DNA from: Schistosoma mansoni
Taxonomy: Eukaryota; Platyhelminthes; Trematoda; Strigeidida; Schistosomatidae
NCBI RefSeq assembly: GCF_000237925.1
Contig: NC_031497.1
Coordinates: 17,578,481 to 17,642,480 of the forward strand
DNA: 64,000 bases
Direction: 5' to 3'
Shown here piece by piece: positions 11,223 to 22,974 of the stretch (its first letter is position 1; every line of letters begins with the position of its first letter). The translations under genes were made by a program, and so were the position numbers. Below the pieces are notes generated by a model that did not search any database, was not told the DNA's origin, and worked only from the letters and a program-made list of their open reading frames with translations.

Positions 11223-12299
11223 GTAAAGATTATTGCCAAATATAATGATATGTAATAGTTGTCAGAATGTGATGTACAGAAATACCAGAAATGTGATTGA
11301 TTGTTCAATGATAGGAAAAGATATTCATATAAATTATTACAGGTTACTTAATAATGAAAATTGATAACATATACATTTTATTAAGATAATGTATAGTTGT
11401 TCTTGGAAATAGTACTAACCTTTCGCAGAAAATGAAATATTCACACAAAGTTAAGATCACGAATTACACTTCATAGATCTAACTAGTGAATTCTTTCAAC
11501 TATGAACTTTGGTAAGTTAATAACTACAGTCTATTACAGATTTACTGGGAAATGTTTTGGACTTATATAAGTAATTGTTGATGATGTATATAACTTGCTT
11601 TAAATCAACCATACAACTTTGAGAAGTGTGATGAAAAACATAAATCCCTCACAGTCGTCTATTTATTATTACTCAGATCGTTTTTATATTTTCTTATTAG
11701 TAACCTAGTGAAAATTACTTTGATACATCGATTAATATAAATACAATATTTTACTATGTATTCATTCTTTAGAAAGTCTGTTAATTCTCATTACAGAATT
11801 CAAAATCATTGACTTTGGTTTTGTTATGACGTTGATGTAGGCAACCCGTCTATGATATTCGTTGTTCTGTATTAATCAAGCAAACTCATTATTCAAAATA
11901 GATTTCATATCTCCTGTAAGTATGAATGCTATACATGCAGCCTGTTTGTAGAAGAATGTTCAATTTTCATAATGAAATATCGGTTTCTTTTTACAAAAAA
12001 GTAAAGTTTCAGTATCAATTTATGTAATGTTCCGAAAATCTTCAAAAAATGAATCCATTACTTTTCTTGCAAACATAAATATCACGATGAAACACATTTA
12101 TTATAAATCCCACCTAATATTGCTAAAGCACTTAGGTAGAACAGAAAGGAAGGTTCATGTTCACATCTTGGAGCACATTCCTAAAAAGATTGAGATCAAA
12201 TGATGAATATATTTTCTACAACACTGTTGTTCGTCACTTACTTGACAGTGGACACAATGTCGGTGTTTTAAAATCGTTCAATATGATCATTTCTCAAAC
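11223..12299. other. intergenic, no gene seen
   Basis: AT-rich, with no supported coding frame and no repeat I could assign. Confidence 0.35.
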
Positions 12300-12336
12300 A
12301 ACTTCGAATTTATAGAGTTGAGATCATGAGTCAATT

Positions 12337-12536
12337 NNNNNNNNNNNNNNNNNNNNNNNNNNNNNNNNNNNNNNNNNNNNNNNNNNNNNNNNNNNNNNNN
12401 NNNNNNNNNNNNNNNNNNNNNNNNNNNNNNNNNNNNNNNNNNNNNNNNNNNNNNNNNNNNNNNNNNNNNNNNNNNNNNNNNNNNNNNNNNNNNNNNNNNN
12501 NNNNNNNNNNNNNNNNNNNNNNNNNNNNNNNNNNNN
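12337..12536. other. assembly gap (200 N)
   Basis: A run of exactly 200 N. It interrupts a family 2 SINE just after its inverted tail motif. Confidence 0.99.
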
Positions 12537-12550
12537 CGCTCTTCCGATCT
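12537..12550 (+). other. Illumina adapter remnant
   Basis: The 14 bases after the gap, CGCTCTTCCGATCT, are identical to the 3' end of the standard Illumina TruSeq universal adapter. This is not genomic sequence; it shows that an untrimmed read or contig end was scaffolded here. Confidence 0.93.
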
Positions 12551-13127
12551 AATTAATCTGTCAGAGTACAATGATCTACATTATCAACTTCACTATACTG
12601 ACTATACTAGTTAATGATCAACCAATATGGATTGTTGGCATCTGTTTCAATCCTGACTTGTCTGATTTATCACTGGAATACAATAAATCAATTTAGAAAC
12701 CAGCTGATACATATTACATTGATGAAATACAGTTTTATTATACATAAAAATTGACTTATCAACCATAATCCTAATTTATCTTCTGGATTTCTTAGTTCAC
12801 GAACTATCTCTTATGTTTCTTTAATAACTCTGAAAATGAAACTCCTGAGAGGATTGCGTCATTTTTTTTATTTCTCTGTCACACTTTATGTGAGAGGTAT
12901 AATGCTGCTTGGGCTTCCAAATACATGCAGGTACTTTTTTCTAGGGAACCTTCTACAGCTATTTAATCTAAAGGAATAATTTACTAGTCAATTGTCCTAG
13001 ATAGGCAGTAGCGGCTGTCCAGTGTATTCAGATTCTCCATGCGATGGTGTTGGGACAATCGAGTCCAGATGTCAACTCTATAAATACTAAAATCTCCACA
13101 AAACCCCTTTTGATAACTTCGAATTTA

Positions 13128-14168
13128 CTACATTTAGGCGAGATCACCACTATGAAAAATCTGTAAACCAATCTATATATTCAAAAGTTCACAGTTGTAA
13201 ATTTTTCACTGTCATGATAAATCTTCTTCACAATCCAATTACATGACATTTTATTTCATTTTCTAAACCATAAATTCTCTTTATCTGAGCACAACTCATT
13301 TAATTCTGCAAATCCATCCAATTTTTTTTGTTATCACTTAACTCTGACATTGATTTTCATTCTCTAGAAAGGTGCATCCATGTGTTTTAATACTTTTCCT
13401 TTAGAACTTTTAAAAATAAATGTTGATCCACGTTACTTTACAATTCTTCCATAACATTTGTTATTCTATTCATCTTCATTAGCATAATGTGAGGTATTTA
13501 CATTGGCTGTAACTTTTCTCCTTAGAGAGACTAAATATTGTGTTTACTGATTAGAAATTTCAATGTGTAACCTTATTTTATTAAATCTAAAAGAAACTGT
13601 AACTTATATTGATTATTACTGGTTATTTTCCGTTCTTTATAACAGTGAATTTTATAACTATCCCATTACTTTATAAACTTTATACCCAATTCATATTGGA
13701 TAAAAGCACGTCAAACCTCATATCCCATGCTATGAGTCAGTAGCTGTTAAACGATTATACGCGTTCTGCTAAATAGAGCTTGGATACAAAAAATAAATTT
13801 TAAGATGTAACAGCTGGATGAGAAATATCTTTTACAGATTAATTTCTAAAAAATCTACCCATCAACAATGCATTTCGTTAGAAAGTACATGTACCAATTT
13901 ACAAACATCACTTCATTAGATACCATTTTATAGATTTATCTTATGTCTTTCATATAATGAATTATTTTCATTAAAAAGCATCCCATACATTTATTCCGCA
14001 GTTGTAAACAGTTTATAGTGAATTGGAATTTGTTTTTCTCATACTGTTCATATATTATTGCTAGTGATTGTCTACAATTCTTCATGAACACAGTCTTTTA
14101 AAGTGCCATATTCCTCAAGAGAATCTGTCTGTTTATTTTTCTGTAATATGCAACCTGCATGTTATATA
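13128..14168. other. intergenic, no gene seen
   Basis: AT-rich with no exon evidence. The open stretch beginning at 14068 runs into the RTE fragment and is not supported as a gene. Confidence 0.35.
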
Positions 14169-14342
14169 CTTACGCCTGTTACCCCTCGTAGAGGAGCATA
14201 GGCCGCCCACTATCATTCTCCATCCAACTCCGTCTGTACCTCTTCTAGGTTTACTGCCGTTCTCAAGTTCAGGTAAGAGAGGAGGGTTGGGCATGTGGTC
14301 AGTAACCCCCATTCCGTATAAAATAATCTTTCTAAAAAACGT
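14169..14342. mobile_element. RTE-like LINE fragment with internal inversion (RTE type B)
   Basis: 14169-14218 is, on the minus strand, the C-terminal end of an RTE polyprotein ([13 protein letters not shown]), as in the copies at 16.0 and 26.2 kb. From about 14222 the sequence switches to plus orientation and matches the 5' UTR of the same element type seen at 43.96 kb and 41.3 kb (ccgtctgtacc, gagagggttgggcatg). A 3' end joined to an inverted 5' piece fits twin-priming inversion during reverse transcription. Confidence 0.6.
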
Positions 14343-14497
14343 TAGTCAGTATGTTATATAGAATACCGAAATTCAACAAACGTGTAAATACTTGTTTGTA
14401 TCTCAGTTAACCAGAAGGGGTGTTGTGGAGATTTCAGTATTTTTCATAGTTGAAATCATGAGTCAATTGAAGCTAGACCACCATGGAAAACCTGGAA

Positions 14498-14543
14498 GCA
14501 CTGGATGGCCGATTCGTCCTATTGTGGGACTCCTCAGCAGTGC
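14498..14543 (-). ncRNA. hammerhead-like motif (family 2), minus arm
   Basis: Core CTGAGGA (14537-14531) is intact. Stem I GCACTG/CAGTGC is six perfect pairs, and stem II GTCC/GGAC is perfect. The third conserved block reads GAAT rather than GAAA, so the stem III closing pair becomes T·T. Activity is doubtful. Confidence 0.5.
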
Positions 14544-14658
14544 GCATCCACGATCCGCCTTGACATCGGATGCCGGCGCAGTGGTCTAATGGTTAAGCGC
14601 TCTGGCGCGAGACTGGTAGGTCCTAGGTTCCAATCTCGCGAGGCGGGAACTTGGATGC

Positions 14659-14704
14659 GCACTGTTGAGGAGTCCCACAAAAGGACGAAACGGTCATCCA
14701 GTGC
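14659..14704 (+). ncRNA. hammerhead-like motif (family 2), plus arm
   Basis: Stem I GCACTG/CAGTGC is perfect, stem II GTCC/GGAC is perfect, GAAA is kept, and the triplet is ATC. The core begins TTGAGGA instead of CTGAGGA, as in the 10.3-kb copy, so it is probably inactive. The two arms of this palindrome are therefore disabled by different changes. Confidence 0.5.
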
Positions 14705-14774
14705 TTCCAGGTTTTCCATGGTGGTCTAGCTTCAATTGACTCATGATTACAACTATGAAAAAATCTCAGCTAAC

Positions 14775-16018
14775 ATTTGTATATATTTTGTTCTTAACTA
14801 TTACATCCAATATGTTAAAACTATAGAATCAAATATTTTGTCAATCAATTTTACACTGTATAACATTTCATTCGCGGGTGAAATATAACACAATAAGGTA
14901 CCTTGACATTGAAATATAATTGTTTGTCAATTAGAAAGAAAATAGTTTAACTAGTTTAAATTATTTTTAATTATACAATTTCTGTTTAAGATCATTTCAT
15001 CTTGTAATGTGAAATTCAAAGTGTTTTCATATGACCATTGGATTACAGTAAAAGCTGATAGGTATAAGTATCACATGTTTGGGAGTTCACATTATAATTA
15101 TGATCAACATGTTTGTTTATGAATGATCTGTATTACAATGTACAGAGTTCATTAAAATAAAAACTCTCCAATAATTTCTTGTACAATAATCGCATAGAAT
15201 CCTGTTAATAAATAAGCATTGAACCATTGTGTAAAATTAGGTATGACATTTTGATTTTAAGTCACTGTATGCTATACTTATGAGGCTCTGAGCTTAGGGT
15301 TTATATTACCTAGTACTCATCAACAAAGCACAATTGCAAGTCTGAATAAATTGTAAACATTCTATGTGATATAAACCTGAGTCACCAAATAACACTATCC
15401 GTGATATTGCTACTGTGCTATTCTGGAATCAACGTCTTCCTTGTATAACATAAACTTTTATGTACCAACTAGATAATAAGTAGTTAGTCAACATCATGTT
15501 ATTTAATCTTTTAGAGCTGAACGAATTCCATCTACCAAATTGTACAGTGGCCACTAGGCTAAGTGATTTGATTACTTAAGTTGGGTCTCAAAGAGAACAG
15601 GTAATGGGAAAAAGCGCTTATATTTATTGTCACTATATATTGAGTAACAGATTATCTGAAAGACACGTTTTATAGGCTACATAATACTATTTGATAAATG
15701 AAAGTCAAATATTAAAAATAAATAATCACAAGCATTATAAGTAGTGAGAACCTAACAACAAATATATATGCTAAAAATATTTACAGAACACAAGCCAACT
15801 TATTCAAACGTTTCTATCATAAGAAAAGGTAATATTTAAAATATACATAATTGATAAACCACTCTAACTGGAAATTAAGGGCAGAGTTGCTAGTAACATG
15901 AAGTGTAATATGTATGTAAAACCTAATTTATTATTTGACATCATTTTAATGTACATCAATAATGACAGAATATATGTATTCAAAATCATGAACGTTGTAA
16001 ACATATGATTGCCACTAC
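14775..16018. other. intergenic, no gene seen
   Basis: AT-rich with no supported exon or assignable repeat. Confidence 0.35.
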
Positions 16019-16028
16019 TAAGTTATAT

Positions 16029-16422
16029 CATCCAGAAGATACAGGTGTTTATTAACAGTTGTCTACGCAAGATACTTCGGATCCGTTAGCCAGAAACTAT
16101 CAGCAACAAGTTACTCTGGGAGAGAACAAACCAGATTCCAGCGGAGGAAGAAATCAGGAAGAAGCGCTGGAGATGGGTAGGACACACTTTGGGGAAATCA
16201 CCCAACTGCGTCACAAGACAAGCCCTTTTATGGAATCCTGAAGGCCAAAGGAGAAGAGGAAGACCAAAGAACACATTACGCCGAGAAATGGAGACAGACA
16301 TGAGAAGAATGAACCAAAACTGGATAGAACTAGAAAGGACGGCCCAGGACAGAATGGGTTGGAGAAGGCTGGTCGGCGGCCTATGCTCCATTGGGAGTAA
16401 CAGGCGAAAGTAAGTAAGTAAT
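16029..16422 (+). mobile_element. 5'-truncated RTE-like LINE 3' end (type B)
   Basis: It encodes the extreme C-terminus of an RTE-clade polyprotein, including [35 protein letters not shown] and [12 protein letters not shown], then ends in the short tail gtaagtaagtaa. A 10-bp target duplication, taagttatat (16019-16028 and 16423-16432), marks a single 394-bp, 5'-truncated insertion. The frame shifts near 16190, between an upstream piece ([10 protein letters not shown]) and the downstream piece. Confidence 0.88.
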
Positions 16423-16755
16423 TAAGTTATATATGATAAATGTAATCAGATAAACTTCATAGGTGTTATAAATACACAGTTATGTGTGTTTTAGAATTGC
16501 AAATAATATATCTTTATCATAGAAGTTACATTAAACAGTTTGTTCATGGGAGTTCAGCTTGGTATTTTACAATACATTAATTTTTATTATAAATTGACTC
16601 CCGCTGTTATAGTTGACGGTTGCATGATTTTGAGAGGTTGCATAATACGTCTAATTTCTGAAACATGCTCGATCTTAATAACATGACATCAATGTAAGTA
16701 ATGAATTCCAAACAAGCTATTGCGTCATACATAGATATATAATTGATTTTTTTAG

Positions 16756-16914
16756 GTTTCTTGGTAGCCATAGTAACTTACTATATTTTTTTAAAAGAAC
16801 CAGACCCAGACGAATTTGATGGAATAACTGAAACGCTGACTTTACGAAGAGCCATAACGAGTAGTTTAGACAATCACAGTCCACTTACAAGGTTTATAGT
16901 AGTATTCATAACTA
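16756..16914 (+). CDS. candidate exon of an unknown membrane protein
   Basis: An open stretch preceded by a good acceptor (tttttttag) and followed by a strong donor (GTAAGA at 16915). It would encode a hydrophobic segment (GFLVAIVTYYIFLK) then an acidic, charged part (EPDPDEFDGITETLTLRR). No homologue is recognised. I found no upstream exon with a matching phase: the nearby GTAAGTAA donor at about 16695 meets a stop in the required frame. It may be chance. Confidence 0.25.
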
Positions 16915-16964
16915 GTAAGAATCAAGTCAAAGTGTGGTGTTCGCCACCAATGTCGATGCAATAA

Positions 16965-18807
16965 GTAGTATATAACACGATCAAAGTGGAATGCCTGTAA
17001 AAAGAAGGTTGAGAAGATTGAATTGAAGAAAACATAAAGAAATTGAGAGTTGGAAGACTTGTGAGGGATGTAAAGGACAATTGATGGAAAAATTCCAAAT
17101 GAATTACTTAATATATGGTTTTCATATTTTACTGATGAACTCTGTAATTATACGCTAAGCAATAAATTAGTAATCCCCATCAAGTCTTCATTCGCTACAA
17201 AACACTGAGTAAAGAGCAAAGTATTTGCCGTGAAAAGTCTGTTTTGAAACATATTTCTGGTTGTGTTTTTAATCGACCCATATAAAGAGATTTTCGAAAT
17301 AATCTGATTTTCTGTGTTCGTTATTACAATGATATAATCAATTATATTATAAAGTTGAAGTAAGCTATTAACCAGGTATAATCAAACAGATTCGTAATAT
17401 ATGCTTTGTATAGACTGAGAGTATAAATTAGCTAGATGAAGGAAAATTTCTCTTGTAGGCTCAGTTATAATTTATATGTAAGAGTTTATATTTCGCCGTA
17501 ATTAAGATCAAGTACAATAACTAATCAATCTTCATTGAGATAGGTACACCTTAATTAGCTTAAGTCAACATTGCTTTAGACTATCCAAGAACAACACTGG
17601 AATGCGGTTATATTCAGATGATAAGTCCTGAAGCGGTGCATTCTAGGTTTCGCTAGCAGCTACAATAGAAATTTATTAATCATTACAACACTGGCTCATT
17701 GACTGTCTCCATAATTTCACCAGTAGACAAAGATATGGACGTTGGTGTAAGCATTTGTAAGGTAGTGTCAGAAGAGAGAAAATTCTCAATGTATCATATA
17801 CACAATGGTAATGAATTGATTCAGCCGATAGATTGTAACAAACTGTTTAAGTTTACCGAAAATTTACGTATAAAAACACTTAGATTAAGAAAACTTTACC
17901 TTTAATATTGAGTTACAAATGTAATGAGATCGCAAAATTCAATAACTTCTTCTCCTTTCTTAAGTGATTTTTGTGCTGATACTTTTTTTTACCGTAGCAA
18001 ATATATAGCCGATTTGATTTCTACGCAGTACTTTCACTTCACTTACCGGACTTCTAAAAATTAGATTTTTAGCACTTAAGCAAGGTAACTAATTGTCATT
18101 CATCCAAAACTGGTACTTACAGAATTATTAACAAAGCAATCACTTTAGTATTTTGTGAAACAACTTGAATTATATTATTTATCTATTTCACCAATGAATT
18201 ATTATTCAAAGCAATTAACAGTTGATTTGAGACTTATTGGGGGAACAGTGCTTTATTCTAACTAAAAGTATATTTATTCAACTAAGGGATTACAAACTTA
18301 GTTACTATGAAAATAAATAATTTTTATTAATAATAAAGTATGTAACTCTCATAGAACTAAATATAGAACCGTTAATATTACAATTGACAACTAAATAAAG
18401 TCACGAGTACTTCATCAAAGCATATGATATATCATGTTTCCCATTTATGAAGTAAACTAGATAAGTGAAATAATCAAATCTGTCTTATTTTTTCCACTTT
18501 AATTTATTTTAATGTAATGGGATTACTTTAAATGTTTTAATTAATTGATGGGATAAAATTTAAATTTTACTAAGGATAATTTATAATGAAAAATATTTAA
18601 AAAAAACGGGTTAAATTGTCAGTTTCTACGTGAGTATTCTGTATGGTAACAATACACATGACTAAGAGATCATGATGAAAAAACACCCTAAAATGAAAGA
18701 AACATGTGTTGGTTAATTATACATACAATATATATATACTTAGCACCGATTTGAAAATTTAACTTAATACATACCATTCAAATAAACGTTTTGTTTATTT
18801 CAACAAT
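16965..18807. other. upstream region of dynein gene 3, no gene seen
   Basis: No supported exon. The open frame at 17699-17905 has no recognisable homology and no good splice context. A GC-richer patch at about 17600-17660 reads like an old repeat. Promoter elements for the dynein light chain gene at 18808 were not identifiable. Confidence 0.35.
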
Positions 18808-18998
18808 ATGGGATTTCAAAACGCTGTTGTCAAAGATTCTGATATGGATCGATATATGCAAGAAGAGGCTGTGAATATAGCAGCAGAAGGAATGGATAGA
18901 CATGACGTAGACAAAGATATGGCTTCACATTTAAAACAATATTTTAATTTGAAATATGGAAGAACATGGCATTGTATTGTTGGAAAACAGTTTGGAAG
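18808..18998 (+). CDS. dynein light chain gene 3, exon 1
   Basis: Residues 1-63 and two bases of codon 64. The donor is at 18999. The ATG follows an AT-rich leader (caacaatATG). Confidence 0.92.
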
Positions 18999-21734
18999 GT
19001 AAATTATTCAAAGTATAATTTAATAGTAACAATTAATTATGTTCTTTTATTTTAATGAATTTTCAAATAATATCACCATTTTAATTATAAAAGCTTATTC
19101 AGTAAACTAGTAAGGCACCCTAGTTAACTATTATATAAAAGGTCTTTGATTTCTTTTACTATCCTATTTTGGTGTTTGTGGTACTATCAAGCCTGCAGTT
19201 ATACATGAATTGTATAAGTGAGCTGTTACTATAAATAAACGATAAGCTTTATCAATGAGAACACCTCTAGATGTAAAAAAATAGACTTATGAACCTTCTT
19301 AGTTTGCCGAACTTTCAATTAATATGTTAACATTTATTTATTATCCAGTCTAAAAACGAGAAAAATAGTTTTCGGGTTTGTTTAATCCACATTACGTAAT
19401 AATTATTGGAGTTTATGAGATCAATCAACTTAAATATTTCTATAAAACAAATTAAAAGTATCTCATCAATATAAGAAAAGATAAATAGTGGCTAGCAGTG
19501 GGATCCAGGGCTCGCGTTTCGTCCTACTTGAAACCCGTCAGTTGAATGCACCTGCATCTCAGAGTTGATGTTCGCTCTGGGACTCGAACCCATTGCCGTT
19601 TCGCTTCAAACGCCATCGCGTTATCCACTTGGCCACTAAGTCCTGATAGCCACTTGATTGTGCAATGGGTTGAAGTTTAAATTCATTTGGTATTGTTTAC
19701 TTAAATCTTCTCATTGATGTTTAGCACTGAGATCGATTAGTCCCCAATAGGACGAAACGCGCGTCCTCGATTCCACTGCTAGGTACTATCCGTCTTTGCT
19801 TAGAATGCTTGTGACTCCAGGCAATATCGAGGCAGTCCGCACAGTATGCACATATGCCAAGAAGAAACTGATCAATTGAAGTCCTAAATAACAATAGGAA
19901 GATACAATTAAACAACAACAAGTGAATATATCTCATCAATATCTCGGATAAAATATAAAATTATATTATTTTATAAAACATCATATTTTCAGCTTCATCC
20001 TATTAACCATTCACTTCTTAATAGACTGTTGAAAAGATCAGTAAAATTTGTTAAAACAGTGTCATAAACCTTTAACTGGAAGTTTTGTTGAATTTTAACT
20101 AAATTTCAATAAAAAGCTCAATCTATTTAAGTCACTTATATAAAAACTGAGATCTATGTGGACTTTACAAAAAAAGATGAATTACTAACATTTGGACAGT
20201 AGTGATTCTCAAAATAAACAGGTACAATGATCAGTGAATAAAATCAAACAAAAGCTCAAATATAACTTTGATTTAACAGTTTGGTTGTTAAATAACTCGG
20301 ATTTTAATCTGAATATTATTGTATCAAATCCTGATGTGATTGAATGTTTTTTGTAACTTCGATCATTACGGTTACATGTAAGCGAATAATAATTTTTGAC
20401 CGATAAGATTAATGATAGCCTAATATACTTTTAAATATGTTTGTACATGGAGTAGTAACCAGCATTTATATTTTGTTTAGTTCCTAATAGTGAATAAATT
20501 TTATCGATCAAGATGCAATGCGCTCAGTAGTCTTGATAAATCGATATCTCGTCCAATGTGTTTCTATGTTAGGTGATTTGGTCGTGACCCGAAAAACCCA
20601 GTACTAACATATATGACTATGAAAACCAGTGGTTCAGGTTGAATATACACGGATAGCAACAATTTCCTCGAGGTCGTAGATGCCTTTTGTTAATTAGGGC
20701 CGACTAGCACGAAATATAGGCTCAAGACCTGTGACTAATTGACACCAAAAATCTAACAGATCCACCTGATCATCTTCGTCTGATTTTAGCTTTAAAAAGT
20801 GGCATTTCTAACCAATTTATTATCAAAAATGTCGAATCACTAGACTTCCTCAACTCTTATTTCATTTGTGCCGAATTAGACGTTAATAATATTGTCTTAT
20901 AATAACATTTAAGAATCCCCAATTAAACCATCCGATATTAGCGACTCAACAAAATCCAAATCATCTTTCTGAGATTAAAAATTTCCTCTGGATTTTAGGA
21001 TGCATTTTGCCGATGGATCTTTACTATATCTTCGAAACAAATTCAATACTAAGTAGCAAAACTATATGACGTACATAAAAGTTTGATGTTTGTTAACTCG
21101 TTATTGACTCCGTTCATGACGACAGTGATGAAACCTGATTTCTTAAATGATTTCGTATATTACACTTAGATTAACCCATTCTGTATTATGTTTTGTTGTG
21201 TTAATTCATGATATGATTCAATTGTAAATAGGTCATTACAAATGACAGCGATTTTGTTGAAATTCCTTGTATTCATTTATGGTACTAATTCAATAATCTT
21301 GAGTTACAGGACTGTCTATATTTTAGAGGTGTGTAACACAATCTTTGTTGTCGTAATTACAAATTCTGTATATCATTTGTTATACATTTTTGTACAATAG
21401 TAACTAAGTAACTCTGTGAACAGAGAGTTTTTATATTTAACAACGTCATAAGCTGAAATTGAAATTCCTTACTTCTCGAAATACCTTTATTAGAAATTCC
21501 ATATTGCTTTATAAATTCCAAATGTTTAACATTTCAAATAGGTCAAGATTCTTTTATTATTTGAGAAATGATTTGACAATTTTGTTCAATGTATCAAGGA
21601 ATAATCAATAATTAACTTAATCGATATCTCATTTTTGGCTTTTTTCAAATTACAGTGATGTTTCACATGAAGAACAAGGTTTTGTATACTTCTTCCTTGG
21701 AGACAGATCATTTCTTTTATTTAAATCAGGTTAA
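18808..21734 (+). CDS. dynein light chain (DYNLL/LC8 type), two exons, complete
   Basis: Third light chain gene, on the opposite strand from the other two. Exon 1 is 18808-18998 (191 bp), starts MGFQNAVVKDSDM and ends [10 protein letters not shown] plus AG before GTAAAT. Exon 2 is 21656-21734 (79 bp); it follows tttttcaaattacag and encodes SDVSHEEQGFVYFFLGDR through LLFKSG and TAA. The joined frame is 270 bp, giving 89 residues, the standard LC8 length. Trp-His-Cys is at 54-56. The 2657-bp phase-2 intron contains a palindromic hammerhead SINE (19473-19928). Exon lengths and phase are identical to the gene at 3880-4265, so the two arose by gene duplication with the intron already in place, not by retroposition. 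Confidence 0.93.
19473..19928. mobile_element. hammerhead SINE family 1, palindromic composite in dynein intron
   Basis: Flanked by a perfect 14-bp target duplication, tatctcatcaatat (19459-19472 and 19929-19942). Order: minus-oriented hammerhead, minus-oriented tRNA head (reverse-complement B-box GGGACTCGAACCC near 19578, A-box CCACTTGGCCACT near 19627), minus-oriented leader, then a plus-oriented hammerhead 3' half and tail. The minus core reads CTGACGG and the cleavage triplet has lost its T; the plus half has no CTGANGA. Both ribozymes look dead. The leader-to-ribozyme junction matches that of the 30-kb copy. Confidence 0.88.
21656..21734 (+). CDS. dynein light chain gene 3, exon 2
   Basis: A terminal exon after a pyrimidine-rich tract and acceptor AG at 21654-21655. 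It encodes the C-terminal beta strands ending LLFKSG and the TAA at 21732. Confidence 0.92.
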
Positions 21735-22490
21735 TAAGAATCATTTTATCCAGTCATCATTGTTATTATTACTACTGTTTATGGTATAAGTAGAAGTAAT
21801 TGTATCCATCCATATTAAAAACAAATGAAATATTTTTATTGGATATGCAAAATTCATAATAGATTGTTGAACCATATCATTTTATTATTTTTTTTACTGC
21901 ATTTTGAATATGTTATAACGTGACTGTGCGTGTGTGTGCCCAATTTGATATATGAACGTGCTGATCCTCGCCAATCAGAGAGGAGCGAATTATCGATCAG
22001 AGCTATGATACACAAAAGCCGTATGATCAGTCTTGAGTACTCGTCAGTCCTGCTATCTGCCTAGCCTAACCAGTTAAATCCAGAATACCAATAACAGCCT
22101 CTGCAATATGAATCATTATTCACAAACATACTGGGTTTATATACCAATCAGACAGACCATTTCGTACCATAAAATAGAAAATAACATTTGTACAAGATTT
22201 GGTCAAATGTGACTGTAAATAGGGGGAACAGTAATCAATACACCGGGGATAACTCAAGAGTCGTAAATCGTATAATAATAGTTCAAAGGTCAAAATAAGG
22301 TTAATGATAAGAGGAACACGAATACGATTAGCTTAGTTACTTAACAACTATACAATAGGAAATATACATATCACATTGGTCCATAAATAGTTCTCCGAGT
22401 TACCATTCATAATTCTTCACGGAATATAACAGAATACACTTTCATTTATTGAAGGTAGTGGCGTTTTGCAAATAATTGTCAAATGTTTAT

Positions 22491-22690
22491 CAGAATAGAT
22501 GAACTATGGCCAAAAGTGGAATCCAGGATACATCATTTTTTCCAATTTTAGAGTCATCAGTTATATGTATTTGCATTCCAGTGTTCATGTTCAAATTGGG
22601 TCTCGAACACAATATCTTTCATTTCAAACATTAGCACATTATTCACTGACCTATTCAACTCAGATCACTAATAACTTGTTAAAACGGATC
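22491..22690 (-). mobile_element. old, decayed family 1 SINE, minus strand
   Basis: Faint but collinear match to the minus-oriented ribozyme and tRNA head: aagtggaatccagga, gtcatcagttatatgtat, tgcattccagtgttcatgttc, then a reverse-complement B-box remnant (GGTCTCGAACACA). Far more diverged than the other copies, so an older insertion. Confidence 0.55.
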
Positions 22691-22974
22691 TTTTGTTTAT
22701 ATCATTATTAGTAAGAGTTTGAATGGTAGTTAGGGGAGATGTGTTTGTTATATTTAAACTATTTATTTAAGAGTGATTTTCGATAGAAAACTTTAGAAGA
22801 CAGCACTTATTAATTAGCGGAAATTTATTTCTATTTCTTAAATAGTAAATATTACGAATATAGCAAAAAATGGATATTTTGAAAAGTCCAGTTCTTGAAA
22901 AGTATCAATGTAACAAATACTGTCATATCAGATGAGAAGAGTCTATGTGAAAATAACTGAACAGTAAGATATTC

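Larger units (their letters stand above)
12313..13114. mobile_element. hammerhead SINE family 2 insertion spanning an assembly gap
   Basis: The left edge (12313-12336) carries the inverted tail motif GAGATCATGAGTCAATT, and the right edge (about 13002-13114) carries a decayed forward hammerhead/tail ending in aaatctccacaaaacccctt. The pair is bracketed by a perfect 13-bp direct repeat, aacttcgaattta (12300-12312 and 13115-13127). Inside lie the 200-N gap, an adapter remnant, and about 450 bp (12551-13001) unlike any other SINE copy here. Either another sequence sits inside the SINE or the assembly is chimeric. Confidence 0.6.
14412..14762. mobile_element. hammerhead SINE family 2, head-to-head palindrome at 14.4 kb
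   Basis: The minus-oriented tail and hammerhead (14455-14555) face a plus-oriented tRNA-like head, hammerhead and tail (14574-14760). The flanks carry an imperfect 12-bp target duplication, atctcagttaac (14400-14411) versus atctcagctaac (14763-14774). The plus head has GCAGTGGTCTAATGGTTAAG and a B-box-like GGTTCCAATCTCGCG. The two arms share about 100 bp of inverted identity, giving a long potential hairpin. Confidence 0.8.

Noticed and set aside
12287-12571. Open frames across the first gap
   Set aside because: Made of N and adapter sequence.
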